From AC-32 sp963755635 (GTDB taxonomy: Bacteria > Actinomycetota > Thermoleophilia > Gaiellales > Gaiellaceae): a DNA stretch of 64,000 nt. The translations under genes and the position numbers were made by a program. This document shows positions 23,165-32,067 of the stretch, one piece after another. The notes beneath the pieces were generated by a model. The model was not told where the DNA came from, searched no databases, and was given only the letters and a program-made list of their open reading frames with translations. Location of the stretch: NCBI GenBank assembly GCA_963755635.1, contig CAVWKS010000036.1:588412-652411 (forward strand), given 5' to 3'. Position 1 is the stretch's first letter; every line of letters begins with the position of its first letter.

Positions 23165-23273
23165 CGGCGAGACGCGGGGACTCGATAGCTGAGTCAACCA
23201 CGTCTGGTCGGCGCGAGCGAGATCAGTCGGCGCCGCGGCGCGGTCGGCCCGCCAAGACGCGTCGTTTACGGTC

Positions 23274-24002
23274 ATGGACGTGAGTGCGACGACGCTCGTC
23301 TTTCTGCACGGGCTCGGGACCGGGCCGGCCGGTTGGGAGCCGCAGGTCGAGGCCTTCGAGCGGACGCGGAGGGTGCTGACTCCGCGGCTTCGGCTCGACC
23401 CGTCGTTCACCGTCCGGCGCGAGGCGAAGGCGGTTTGGCGCGACGTCGAGATGGCGCCGGTGGCTCTCTGCGGGCTCTCGCTCGGGGCGCTCGTCGCGTT
23501 GCGGGCCGCGCTGGACCGGCCCGAGCAGGTGCGGCGGCTCGTGCTCTGCGCGGGGTTCGCGAGGCTGCCGAGCTCGCTCCGGCTCCTGCAGGCGGTCCTC
23601 GGCGCCGCGACGGTGCTCGTTCCCGACAAGACGCTGCGCGGTCAGCTCGTCGCAGGCGTGCCCGAGCCCCAGCGAGCGGATGCGAGCCGAGAGACCGCAG
23701 GGCTCGACGGCCGCACGGTTCGGCATGTCTTCCGTGAAGCGCGCCGGTTCGACGTGCAGGCCGAGCTCGAGCGGCTGACGATGCCCGTCCTCGTGCTCGT
23801 GGGCGAGCGTGACCGCGCGAACCGCCGGATCTCGGGCGCGCTCGCGGAGTCGCTTCCCGACGCCACCTTCTCAGTCATCCCCGGGGCCGGCCACGTCGCC
23901 AACCTCGACGGCCCAGAAGCGTTCAACGACGTTCTCGGCGCCTTCCTCGAAGACGGCGGCCGGACTTCGTCTCCCACGCCTCCTCGAGCAGAGGATCGGT
24001 AA
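23274..24002 (+). CDS. Alpha/beta hydrolase
   Basis: 242 residues. TLVFLHGLGTGPAGWEPQVE gives the oxyanion-hole HG region, LCGLSLGALVALRAAL the nucleophile elbow (G-x-S-x-G with Ser), VLVLVGERDRAN the acid region and IPGAGHVANLDGPEAF the catalytic histidine. A cap domain lies between about 105 and 175. Such proteins are esterases, lyases or thioesterases; substrate cannot be told. The divergent neighbour is the DUF4235 gene. Confidence 0.88.
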   Translation: MDVSATTLVFLHGLGTGPAGWEPQVEAFERTRRVLTPRLRLDPSFTVRREAKAVWRDVEMAPVALCGLSLGALVALRAALDRPEQVRRLVLCAGFARLPSSLRLLQAVLGAATVLVPDKTLRGQLVAGVPEPQRADASRETAGLDGRTVRHVFREARRFDVQAELERLTMPVLVLVGERDRANRRISGALAESLPDATFSVIPGAGHVANLDGPEAFNDVLGAFLEDGGRTSSPTPPRAEDR

Positions 24003-24018
24003 GCCTAAGCTGTGATCC

Positions 24019-24309
24019 ATGCCCTCGCGCTTCAAGAGAGCTCACAGGACGCATGCGCTTGCTCAGCGCGCAGGTGAGCCTTACCCGCGGCTGTCCCAGG
24101 GTCGAGCCGACGGCGGTCGCGCCAGCGGAAGCGACGTCTTGGCGCTCTTTGCGCAGCTGTGTGAACGCGTGCCGGACGCGGACCGGAGGGCAGAGCTCCT
24201 CAGCGTCTCACCGAAGCTCGAGGCCGCTTGGCAGCAGGGCCTGGCGCTTCCAGCGCTCCGAGCACGCCGGAGGGCCCTGGAACGGGCCCTCGAGTCCATG
24301 CGCTCCTAA
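24019..24309 (+). CDS. Hypothetical protein (96 aa)
   Basis: Begins 17 bases after the hydrolase on the same strand. Arg- and Ala-rich, with a helix ALFAQLCERVPDADRRAELL and a C-terminal helix ALPALRARRRALERALESM. No recognised domain and no clear ribosome site. It may be real but could be a chance open frame in GC-rich DNA. Confidence 0.4.
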   Translation: MPSRFKRAHRTHALAQRAGEPYPRLSQGRADGGRASGSDVLALFAQLCERVPDADRRAELLSVSPKLEAAWQQGLALPALRARRRALERALESMRS

Positions 24310-24333
24310 CGACGGCTCGCTAGCGTTCAAGTC

Positions 24334-25128
24334 GTGTTCGCAGTGCTTCTCGCCACCGCGGCGCTGGCAGTCGGCGCGCCGCCGCCGGGAGCTCCGATCC
24401 CGCGCGATCCTGCGGCGCTCGCGGCTCGGGTGCAGGCGACGACGCATGACCTCGACGCAGCGGTCGACCGCTGGCGCACGAGCGCGACCGCGCGTCCGCC
24501 GATGGACGTCACGCTCTACTCGCTCTACCAGCAGCGGATCCTGATCCTGCTGACCGAGAAGCGCTCCCTCTCGCGCGCCGTCCTCGCACGCCTGCCGCGG
24601 CAGGAGGCAAAGCCGCTACGCAGCGAGCTCGCGGCCCGTCGCGAGCTCGGGCGGCTCTCGAAGGCTCAGCCGTTGAGCGCATTCCGGACTGGACCCGCGG
24701 CGCCCGCGGCCAAGTTGCTCGGCTACTACCGCGCCGCCGAGCGGCGGTTCGGGGTCGCCTGGAACGTCCTCGCCGCAGTCAACTTCGTCGAGTCCGCGTT
24801 CAACAAGCTCCGCAACGCGAGCTCCGCCGGCGCCCAGGGACCGATGCAGTTCATCCCCGCTACCTGGCGCGCTTACGGGCTCGGCGGGAACGTCCACGAC
24901 CCGCACGACGCGATCCTCGGCGCGGCGAACTACCTCCACGCGAACGGCGCGCCTAGCAACTACCCGCGGGCGCTCTTCCGCTACAACCCCTCGTCGTTCT
25001 ACGTCGACGCGGTACTCCGCTACGCGCGGCTGGTCCGCTCGGACTCGCACGCGTTCTACGTGCTCTACAGCCGCCAGGTGTTCGTGCGGACGCCGCGCGG
25101 GCTCGTGCGTCTCACCGGCCCGCGCTAG
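24334..25128 (+). CDS. Secreted lytic transglycosylase (SLT domain)
   Basis: 264 residues from GTG 24334. Short hydrophobic N-terminus FAVLLATAALAVGAPP suggests export. A helical spacer (about 30-115) precedes the SLT core: NVLAAVNFVESAFNKLRNAS with catalytic Glu in NFVESAF, SAGAQGPMQFIPATWRAYG, then DPHDAILGAANYLHANGAPS and ALFRYNPSSFYVDAVLRYA. The enzyme cleaves peptidoglycan glycan strands to 1,6-anhydro products. An HAD gene starts two bases after its stop. Confidence 0.9.
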   Translation: MFAVLLATAALAVGAPPPGAPIPRDPAALAARVQATTHDLDAAVDRWRTSATARPPMDVTLYSLYQQRILILLTEKRSLSRAVLARLPRQEAKPLRSELAARRELGRLSKAQPLSAFRTGPAAPAAKLLGYYRAAERRFGVAWNVLAAVNFVESAFNKLRNASSAGAQGPMQFIPATWRAYGLGGNVHDPHDAILGAANYLHANGAPSNYPRALFRYNPSSFYVDAVLRYARLVRSDSHAFYVLYSRQVFVRTPRGLVRLTGPR

Positions 25129-25130
25129 CC

Positions 25131-25742
25131 GTGCCGCACGCAGACGCGGAAGCCGTCTTGTTCGACCTGTTCAGCGGGCTGCTCGACTCGCAGCCGGGCT
25201 ACGAGGAGGTCGCCGGGAGCGCAGCGCTCGGCAGTCGCTGGCGGAGCGAGCACAGCCGCCTTTGCTACTCGGCCGGCGACTATCGGCCGCACGACGAGCT
25301 CGTGGCCGAGGCGGCCGAGCGCGTCGGTCTTTCCCCGGATCGCGCGCCGGCGCTTCTGGCGCATTTGGGTGAGCTCAGGCCCTGGCCGGAAGCGCCCGCC
25401 GTCTTGGCCCGGCTGCGCGCGACCGTGAGGATCGGTGTCGTCACGAACTGCTCCGACGAGCTCGGGCGGCGGGCTGCTGCCCAGGTTGGCGTTGCCTTCG
25501 ACGTAGTCGCCACAGCCGAAGCCGCCGGCGCCTACAAGCCGCGGCCAGAGCCGTACCGGCTCGCGCTCGAAGCCTTGGGCATCGATGCCGCGCGCACGCT
25601 GTTCGTCGCGGGCTCTCCAGATGACATCGCCGGCGCCGATCGTGTCGGAATGCCGGTGTACTGGCACAACCGACGTGGCCTCGAGCTCGGTGACCGCGCC
25701 CGGCCGCTTGTCGAGCACGACTCCCTCGCCGCGCTGCTCTAG
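25131..25742 (+). CDS. HAD-superfamily hydrolase (haloacid dehalogenase type)
   Basis: 203 residues from GTG 25131. The nucleophile Asp is in AVLFDLFSGLLDS, motif II in IGVVTNCSDELG, motif III in GAYKPRPEPYRLALEALG and motif IV in LFVAGSPDDIAGADRVGMPV. The lack of a second Asp in the first motif (DLF, not DxD) resembles L-2-haloacid dehalogenases more than phosphatases. Convergent with the large secreted gene at 25858; the 115 bases between hold no clear terminator. Confidence 0.87.
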   Translation: MPHADAEAVLFDLFSGLLDSQPGYEEVAGSAALGSRWRSEHSRLCYSAGDYRPHDELVAEAAERVGLSPDRAPALLAHLGELRPWPEAPAVLARLRATVRIGVVTNCSDELGRRAAAQVGVAFDVVATAEAAGAYKPRPEPYRLALEALGIDAARTLFVAGSPDDIAGADRVGMPVYWHNRRGLELGDRARPLVEHDSLAALL

Positions 25743-25857
25743 ATCGTGAAGCGCGGGCGTGCCGGAACGGGACGGCGGTACTCGAAGACGCGCCAGACGC
25801 GGCGGAGCTCCGTTTTCGCTGTGCGCCGGGGCTGCGGCTTGTCGGTCGAGCGCTGCT

Positions 25858-28743
25858 TCACTTGACCTTGATCGTCCCGTACGCGGGCTGGAAGCCGGCC
25901 TTCGTTGCGCGGAAGGTGAGCTTGCCGCGCTTGCGCGGCTTGAGCTTGAAGGTCGCGACGCCCTGCTTGTTCGTCTTGACGTTGCGGGCCTTGATGCCTG
26001 GGCCGCTGACGCGCACGACCGCGTGGTAGAGGCGCTTGCCCTTGTTAGTGAGTACTGTCGCCGTCACCCGGCTCATGTGCCCGTGCCGGACGACGCCGAA
26101 CACGCTCAGGCGGAGCTTCGGCAGCAGGCGGATCACCTGCATCGGGCTCCAGTCGCCCTGGTTGCGATCCTCGTCGACGCCCGCGACTCGCCAGTACAGC
26201 GTTCCACCCTGCGTGTAGCCGTACGAGCTCATCGTCGGCGCGAAACTCGAGTTGTCGGTCGTGACCGAGTCGACCGTGCTCGCGAAGTCGGGCGTCGAGC
26301 TGATCTGCACCTTGTACTGCCTCACGCCCAGCTTCGGGTCCCAGGCCAGCAGGACATGATCGGTGTTCGCGTCGGTACGCGCGTTCGCCGGCTGGCTGAT
26401 CGTGCGCGTGAACGTCTGCGACGCGGAATACGGTCCAGGTGTTTGGCCGGAGCCAGTCTTCGGGAACTCTGCGCGGACGCGCCAGTGCCAGATTCCCGTG
26501 CCGCTCATCTTGATGAACGAGACCAGCGGCGAGCGAACGTTGAAGCTCTTCGACTGGCCGTTCGGCTGGTCGATCACGACGTCATAGGAGGAGGCGCCCT
26601 GAACGGGGGACCACGACCAGACCGGCAGCATGTCTCCGGACGTCGGGTTGGACGGGCTCGGCACCGGCGCGGCGAGCGTCTTCTGGAACGTGCCCGTCGC
26701 CGACCAGGTGAGGCCGTTCAGGATCTCGTCGTTGGCGCGAACGCGCCAGTAGAGGACGGTGTCGGCCGGGTACGTCGTGTTGCTCGTGTACGAGGTCGAA
26801 TCGACCGCCACGTCGTCGAGCGGGTTGCTGAACGTCGGGTCGGAAGCCACCTGAAGCTTGTAGCTGCGCGCGCCCTCGGCCGGCGACCAGCGGAACGTGG
26901 GCTGGTCGGAGAACGTCTGACCGGCGGCCGGATAGAGCAGGCTCGGGGAAACCGACTGCTTCTTGAAGTCGGCCTCGTTCGCGAGCAGCGGGTTGCCGAC
27001 GGCGTTGTTGCCGTTGTAGTTCGGCGACGGCAGCACGACCCAGTAGTAGGAGGTCGACTCGTCGGTGTAGGCGCGCATCCCGAGCGAGGTACGCGGCGCG
27101 TACGCCGGGACGTGAGTAAAGCCGTAGTCGACGATCGAGGTGAAGTTCGCGTCCTTCGAGACGATCACGAAGTAGCTCTGCGCGCCGGCGATCGCGTTCC
27201 AGGTGAAATACGGCGTGCGCGTCAAGTTCGCCGTCCGCGCGGGCGTCACGTAGTCGTCGGAGCACGGGTACCCGGAGCAGCCTGCCGACTGGGCCGCGGG
27301 GTAGCCGGTGAACTCGAAGGCGGTGCCGCGCCCTGTGCCGTCGTCGAGGTACGTCCAGTCGCCGTAGACGTCGCCGTTCGCGGTGTCCCGGTCGGTGCGC
27401 GCGTGCACACGCGCGCAGTACGTGCCGGCGGCAAGGTTGATGGACTCGTTTGCGACGCTGAGGTTGTCCGGGTAGGGCTGGACGCCGTTCCAGCCGTCGC
27501 CGAGCGGCGTCCAGGCGTTCACCGCGGTGAAGACATCCCAGTGGTGGTCGAACGACGAGGCCGACCAGTTGCAGTTGCCCACCTCGTACGGCGCGACGTC
27601 GACCTCGTAGCTCGAGGCCCCGTGGACCGGGTTCCAGGTGATGATGGGGACGCTCGTCTGGTACCCCGCCGTACCGCCGTCCTGATCCAGGCCCGGGTCA
27701 TTCTGGTTGTCGCGCATGTGCAGGTTCTTGACGCTCGGCGCGGTGACGGGCGGGACGTTGTCGAACGTCTTCTGGAAGACCGGGCCAACGTTCCAGACGC
27801 CCGCGTTGCCGTCCGGGTCGATCGCGCGCACGCGCCAGTGGTACGTGTCGTTCTTGAAGACCTTCGTCGGTGAGAGCGACGTGGCGATCGTCGTGCCCGT
27901 GCAGCAGACCTTCGAGCCGGCCGCGAAGTCTGCGGATGGGTTCACCTCGACCTCGTACTTCGCCGCGCCGGGAACCGGGTCCCAGGAGAACTTCGGGTCG
28001 TAAACCTCAGGCGCGGCGTCCTGGTCGGTGACTGTCGGCGTCGTGACGGAGGGCCAGACCCAGCTGAAGCTCGTCACCGGTGTGGCCACGCCGCGGTTGC
28101 CCTCGGCGTCGACGGGGACGACGCCCCAGTAGTAGACGCCGTTCGCGAGCGGCGCGGCGATCGCGGCTGACGTCGCTGCGACGTTCGGCGGGCCGTTCGG
28201 GTCGTCCTGGTTGTCGTACCTGAAGACGATCGAGGAGAGCGTCGGGTCGGAGGCGACGGGGACCAGGTACTGCGCGGCACCCGCGATGCCGGACCACTTG
28301 AGCACGACCGGGTTCGACGGGAAGGTCAGCGCCTGGCCGTCGCCGGGCGTCTGCTTGGCCGGCTGCAAGTCCCACTGCTTGGTGAACGGGCGCACCGAGC
28401 TCCACTGCGAGATCGCGCCGTCGACGCCGACGGCGCGCACACGCCAGTAGTAGGTCCCGTTCGGAACCGTCTGCAGCAGCGTCGCGCGCGTGTTCTTGGT
28501 GAAGAAGTCGTCCTTGCCGCCGCCGAGCACGCCCGAGTTCATCCCGGGGTCGGCGGCGATCTGAAACTCGTACTTGTCGGCCGCGGAGACGGGCGTCCAC
28601 GCGAAGGCCGGCAGGAACTCGACAACCGCGCCGGCGGCGGGCGCGGTCTGCACCGGGGAGCCCACAGCAGCGCGTGCAGGCCCTGCCGTGAAGAAGGCGA
28701 TTGCGAGAAAAGCAGCTGTGAGGAGTCGGCGGTCTGCGTTCAT
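25858..28743 (-). CDS. Large secreted protein with eight Fn3-like repeats and a C-terminal Ig-like domain
   Basis: 961 residues from ATG 28743, which begins a clear signal peptide (LLTAAFLAIAFFTAGPARA). About eight modules of 95-120 residues follow, each with an opening W-x-P-V-x-GA strand and a closing YYWRVRA strand: FAWTPVSAADKYEFQIA, LKWSGIAGAAQYLVPVA, FSWDPVPGAAKYEVEVN, ITWNPVHGASSYEVDVA, FTWNAIAGAQSYFVIVS, FRWSPAEGARSYKLQVA, WSWSPVQGASSYDVVID and LAWDPKLGVRQYKVQIS. The last 75 residues form an invasin-type Ig-like domain. Probably a cell-surface adhesin or glycan-binding protein; no catalytic residues seen. Confidence 0.85.
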   Translation of the reverse strand: MNADRRLLTAAFLAIAFFTAGPARAAVGSPVQTAPAAGAVVEFLPAFAWTPVSAADKYEFQIAADPGMNSGVLGGGKDDFFTKNTRATLLQTVPNGTYYWRVRAVGVDGAISQWSSVRPFTKQWDLQPAKQTPGDGQALTFPSNPVVLKWSGIAGAAQYLVPVASDPTLSSIVFRYDNQDDPNGPPNVAATSAAIAAPLANGVYYWGVVPVDAEGNRGVATPVTSFSWVWPSVTTPTVTDQDAAPEVYDPKFSWDPVPGAAKYEVEVNPSADFAAGSKVCCTGTTIATSLSPTKVFKNDTYHWRVRAIDPDGNAGVWNVGPVFQKTFDNVPPVTAPSVKNLHMRDNQNDPGLDQDGGTAGYQTSVPIITWNPVHGASSYEVDVAPYEVGNCNWSASSFDHHWDVFTAVNAWTPLGDGWNGVQPYPDNLSVANESINLAAGTYCARVHARTDRDTANGDVYGDWTYLDDGTGRGTAFEFTGYPAAQSAGCSGYPCSDDYVTPARTANLTRTPYFTWNAIAGAQSYFVIVSKDANFTSIVDYGFTHVPAYAPRTSLGMRAYTDESTSYYWVVLPSPNYNGNNAVGNPLLANEADFKKQSVSPSLLYPAAGQTFSDQPTFRWSPAEGARSYKLQVASDPTFSNPLDDVAVDSTSYTSNTTYPADTVLYWRVRANDEILNGLTWSATGTFQKTLAAPVPSPSNPTSGDMLPVWSWSPVQGASSYDVVIDQPNGQSKSFNVRSPLVSFIKMSGTGIWHWRVRAEFPKTGSGQTPGPYSASQTFTRTISQPANARTDANTDHVLLAWDPKLGVRQYKVQISSTPDFASTVDSVTTDNSSFAPTMSSYGYTQGGTLYWRVAGVDEDRNQGDWSPMQVIRLLPKLRLSVFGVVRHGHMSRVTATVLTNKGKRLYHAVVRVSGPGIKARNVKTNKQGVATFKLKPRKRGKLTFRATKAGFQPAYGTIKVK

Positions 28744-28825
28744 CAGTGTGTGAGCGAGGCCCTGCCGCCGGGTCTCGGGGTCACGATGCGGCTTGCAAGT
28801 CACATCGGGGTGTGTGACGGAACGG

Positions 28826-29455
28826 TTATCCCTCGAACGGGGGAACTCTTCTGGCGGGCACGCCCAGCACGAGCGTCCGCGGTGCAACGTCCTTCGTGAC
28901 GACCGCGCCCGCCGCGACGAACGCCTCCTCGCCGATCTCGACGCCCGGAGTCAGGATCGCGCCGCCGCCGACCTTGCAGCCGCGCCGCAGCACGGGCGCC
29001 TCGAGCTCGGACGCCGGCCGCCCGCGGCCCATCTCGTCGTCGTTCGTCGTCACGACGCCCGGTCCAACGAAGACGTCGTCCTCGACGACCGTGTGAGACG
29101 TCAACCAGACGTTCGTCTGGATCCGGACGCGCGCGCCCACATGCGCGTCGCTGCCGAGCGCGCTGCCGCGGCCGAGCACCGAGCCCGGCCCGAGCGTCGC
29201 CCGCTCCCGCACGTGCGCCTGGTCGCCGACGATCGCGCCTGCGCAGATGCGTGCGCCTGCGAAGACGATCGCCCCCGCGCAGACGACGCAGTCGTCCTCG
29301 AGCACGGTCGGGCCGGGATCGTCGCGAGGGGCGCTGGACGTGCTCGCCAGCACCGGCGACCGCCCGACGATCGCGCCGTCCTCGATCCGGCAGCCGGAGC
29401 CGATCACGAGCGGCTCGTGCAGCACGACGTTCTGCCCCAGGACCGGCTCGCTCAT
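28826..29455 (-). CDS. Left-handed beta-helix (hexapeptide) acetyltransferase
   Basis: 209 residues. Imperfect hexapeptide repeats run throughout: RIEDGAIVGRSPVL, TVLEDDCVVCAGAIVFAGAR, ICAGAIVGDQAHVRERATLG, and KVGGGAILTPGVEIGEEAFV followed by AAGAVVTKDV, ending PARRVPPFEG. This resembles WbbJ/WlbB-type sugar acetyltransferases of surface polysaccharides. Its ATG overlaps the stop of the upstream glycosyltransferase (ATGA), so the pair likely modifies the same glycan. Confidence 0.87.
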   Translation of the reverse strand: MSEPVLGQNVVLHEPLVIGSGCRIEDGAIVGRSPVLASTSSAPRDDPGPTVLEDDCVVCAGAIVFAGARICAGAIVGDQAHVRERATLGPGSVLGRGSALGSDAHVGARVRIQTNVWLTSHTVVEDDVFVGPGVVTTNDDEMGRGRPASELEAPVLRRGCKVGGGAILTPGVEIGEEAFVAAGAVVTKDVAPRTLVLGVPARRVPPFEG

Positions 29456-30669
29456 CGTCGCAGCCGCCGGAGGAGGTCGAGCGGCTTCGCGAGCGCGAGG
29501 CCGAGCCGGACGCGCCGCTGCGCGAGGACCGCCTGGAGCGCCGCCTGGGCCTGTCGAGCCGCGCCGCGCAGCTCGGCGTTCTCGCTTTCCACGTGCTCGA
29601 GCTCCAGTGCGCGGCGCGCAAGCCGCTCGTTCTCTTCGCGGAGGCGGCGCGACTCCGACGCGAGGCTCAGCGCGCGCTCCTCGTTCTGCCACTGGACACG
29701 GACGAGGCGCCCGAGCTCTCGCAGCGGGGTCGTCGCCGACGCTGCCGTCCGGGGCGCGAGGCGCTCGAAGAGCTCGACGAGCTCGACCGCGTGCTTGTTC
29801 GCGCTGTGGTTGACGACGGCGAGCTCGCGGTTGGCCGCACCCATGTCCGGCCGGTAGAGCTCGAGGTCGCGGCGCAGGCGCGCGACGCCGACCGGCGGCG
29901 ACCCCGTCTGGCCGCTGAAGTTGTCCGCCTCCAGGCGCTCGTAGGAATCGGGCGTGATCCAGCCGTCGCTGCCGAAGGTGTCGTAGACGTAGGCCGCCCG
30001 GCCGCACGCCATCGCCTCGACGATCACCCGCGCCTTGCCGACCACAATGTCCGCGTCGTTGAGCACGCCCGCGGGCTCCAGTACCGGTCCACCTTCGTTG
30101 TGCGCTCCGACGTGCACGACCTCGATCCCCAGTCCGGCGCAGGCGTCGTCGATGACGCGGGCGCGATCGCCCTGGAGGTAGTTCCCGAGGGCGAGCAGCC
30201 GCCGGGGCGGCTCGCGCAGGCTCGCCCGGGGCGTGAGGCGGGCGATGTCGACCGGCTGCCGCAGCCGGACGAGCTCCGCGGCCACGGCGAAGGCTCGGGC
30301 GCGGCGCGCGGCGCGTTCGTGCGTGACCACCACGGCCGACACCAGCTCCGGGAGCTGCGGCGGCACCGACAGGTCGTAGTCGACGGCGTGAACGGCGACG
30401 ACGAGCGGCGCCTTTCGGTAGCGCGCGGCGAGCCGGTAGGCCGTGATGCTCTCCTGCGCGTAGACGACGTCGACCTCTGCGGGTAGCTCGTCCTCGTGCG
30501 TCGTCAGCCTCAGGCCTCGGCTGCGCGCTAGCTCGGCCATCGAGCCGGTCTCCTCCGTGAAGATCGTCACCTGGTGCCCGAGCCGCTGGAGGTGCTCGGC
30601 AACCACGAGCGTGTAGTGCTCGGTGCCCCCGGGGCCGCGCAGGCGGAACATCCCAAGGACGATCTCCAT
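29452..30669 (-). CDS. Glycosyltransferase with C-terminal coiled coil
   Basis: 405 residues from ATG 30669. N-terminal GT-B features: EIVLGMFRLRGPGGTEHYTL and VVYAQESITAYRLAARYRKA; the C-terminal half has HNEGGPVLEPAGVLNDADIV and VGKARVIVEAMACGRAAYVY. From about residue 325 a long charged coiled coil follows (QWQNEERALSLASESRRL, RALELEHVESENAELRGA). Start overlaps the stop of the amine oxidase gene by one base (TGATG), so expression is coupled to the amine genes although the function looks unrelated. Confidence 0.8.
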   Translation of the reverse strand: MEIVLGMFRLRGPGGTEHYTLVVAEHLQRLGHQVTIFTEETGSMAELARSRGLRLTTHEDELPAEVDVVYAQESITAYRLAARYRKAPLVVAVHAVDYDLSVPPQLPELVSAVVVTHERAARRARAFAVAAELVRLRQPVDIARLTPRASLREPPRRLLALGNYLQGDRARVIDDACAGLGIEVVHVGAHNEGGPVLEPAGVLNDADIVVGKARVIVEAMACGRAAYVYDTFGSDGWITPDSYERLEADNFSGQTGSPPVGVARLRRDLELYRPDMGAANRELAVVNHSANKHAVELVELFERLAPRTAASATTPLRELGRLVRVQWQNEERALSLASESRRLREENERLARRALELEHVESENAELRGAARQAQAALQAVLAQRRVRLGLALAKPLDLLRRLRR

Positions 30670-32067
30670 CAGCGCGTCCCGACCCGCAGGCCGAGGAGGC
30701 GTGGCAGCGACGCGCCTGCCCGTGCCGGCAGCGGCGGGGGGCGGCCCTGCTCCTCGGCCTCCTCGCAGGCGAGGATCGCGGCGCGGACGAGGCCCCCGCC
30801 AAGGCGCCGGATCGGCTCCGGCGGGAGCTTCGGCACCCGGCGCGTGACGAGCGGCAGGCGGGTCAGCTCGTCGTCGACGCCGAGGACGAGCCGCGCCAGG
30901 ATCTGGCCGCCGAGCCAGCTCGGGCCAGCGCCGTGGCCCGAGTAGCCGGCGCCGTAGTGGATCCGCGTGCCGGGGACGGTTCCGAAGAACGGCAGGTGGT
31001 CGGACGAGACGTCGATCGGGCCGCCCCAGGCGTGCGTCACCTTCGCGCCGGCAAGCCCGGGCAGGAGGTGCCGCAGGCCGTGCTCGGCGCGCGCGACGGT
31101 CGGCTGGTCGTGCGTGAAGCGCCGGTCGAGCCGGCCGCCGAAGCCGATCGGGCCGGAGCCGCTGCCCATCAGCACGCGCCCGTCGCTCGTCGTGCGGAAG
31201 TAGTGCAGGAACATGCGCCCGTCGAAGACCGCCTCGCCCCCGGTCCAGCCGATCTGCTCGAGCAGCTCCGGGACCGGCTCGGTCAGGACGACGTAGCTGC
31301 CGAACACGGTCAGGCGGCGGCTGAGCGGCCGCCACCCCGCAGCGGCGGCGTTTGTCGCGACGACGATCTGCTTCGCACGCACGACTCCTCGCTCGGTCTC
31401 GAGGCGGCCGTCGTCGATTCGCATGACGCGCGTGTGCTCGTGCAGGCGCACTGACTCGAGCGCGGCGCTTGCGCAGCGCCAGCGCCAGCCTGGCGGGCTG
31501 GATCGTCGCGCCGTCGCGCAGGAAGACGCCGCTGCGGAAGACCGGCGAGCGGATCCGCCCGGCGAGCGCCTCCTCCGAGAGCGGCACGGCCTCGTCCGCC
31601 ACGCCGAGCGCTTGCGCCGCCTCGACCTCGTCGCCGATCGAGCGGTCCTGCGCCGGCGCCGCGGAGATGCGCAGCATCCCGGCCTCGCGCAACCAGACGT
31701 CGGCGCCGGTCCTCTCGCAGAACGCACGCACTCCGCGGACGATCTCCTCGCCCGCCCGTGCCACCGCGAGCGCCCCCTCGTCGCCGAAACGCTCGCGCAG
31801 CCGCGGCAGGTGGCTCCAGTAGCCGTGCAGGAAGCCGCCGTTTCTCCCGCTCGGTCCGCGGCCGCACTCCTCGGCCTCGAGCACGACGATGTCGAGCGAC
31901 GGGTCGAGCTCCCGCAGCGCTAGCGCGGTCCAGAGGCCGGTGTAGCCGCCGCCGACGATCGCGACGTCGGCCTCCGAGTCACCCGCGAGCGGCGCGGCCG
32001 GCTCCCCGCCGAAGCCGGCGGCGAGCGCCTCTTCGAGCCACCAGACCTGCCCTAGATCCGCTGCCAG
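30669..32067 (-). pseudogene. FAD-dependent amine oxidoreductase (DAO family), frameshifted
   Basis: The N-terminal part reads VWWLEEALAAGF, then the FAD-binding VAIVGGGYTGLWTALALREL and GRGPSGRNGGFLHGYWSHL, as in gamma-glutamylputrescine oxidase and related DAO enzymes. The frame breaks near 31467, where one extra C in AAGCGCCGCG shifts it; the rest (VRLHEHTRVMRIDDGRLETE, VVATNAAAAGW, HAWGGPIDVSSDHLPFFGTV, GYSGHGAGPSWLGGQILA) continues in the next frame to 30669. Start is unclear (CTG 32067 is one candidate). Placed after a class III aminotransferase in a polyamine operon. The shift may be an assembly error. Confidence 0.78.

Noticed and set aside
25759..27873. 704-codon open frame on the plus strand
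   Set aside because: Antisense to the secreted repeat protein; no recognisable domain.
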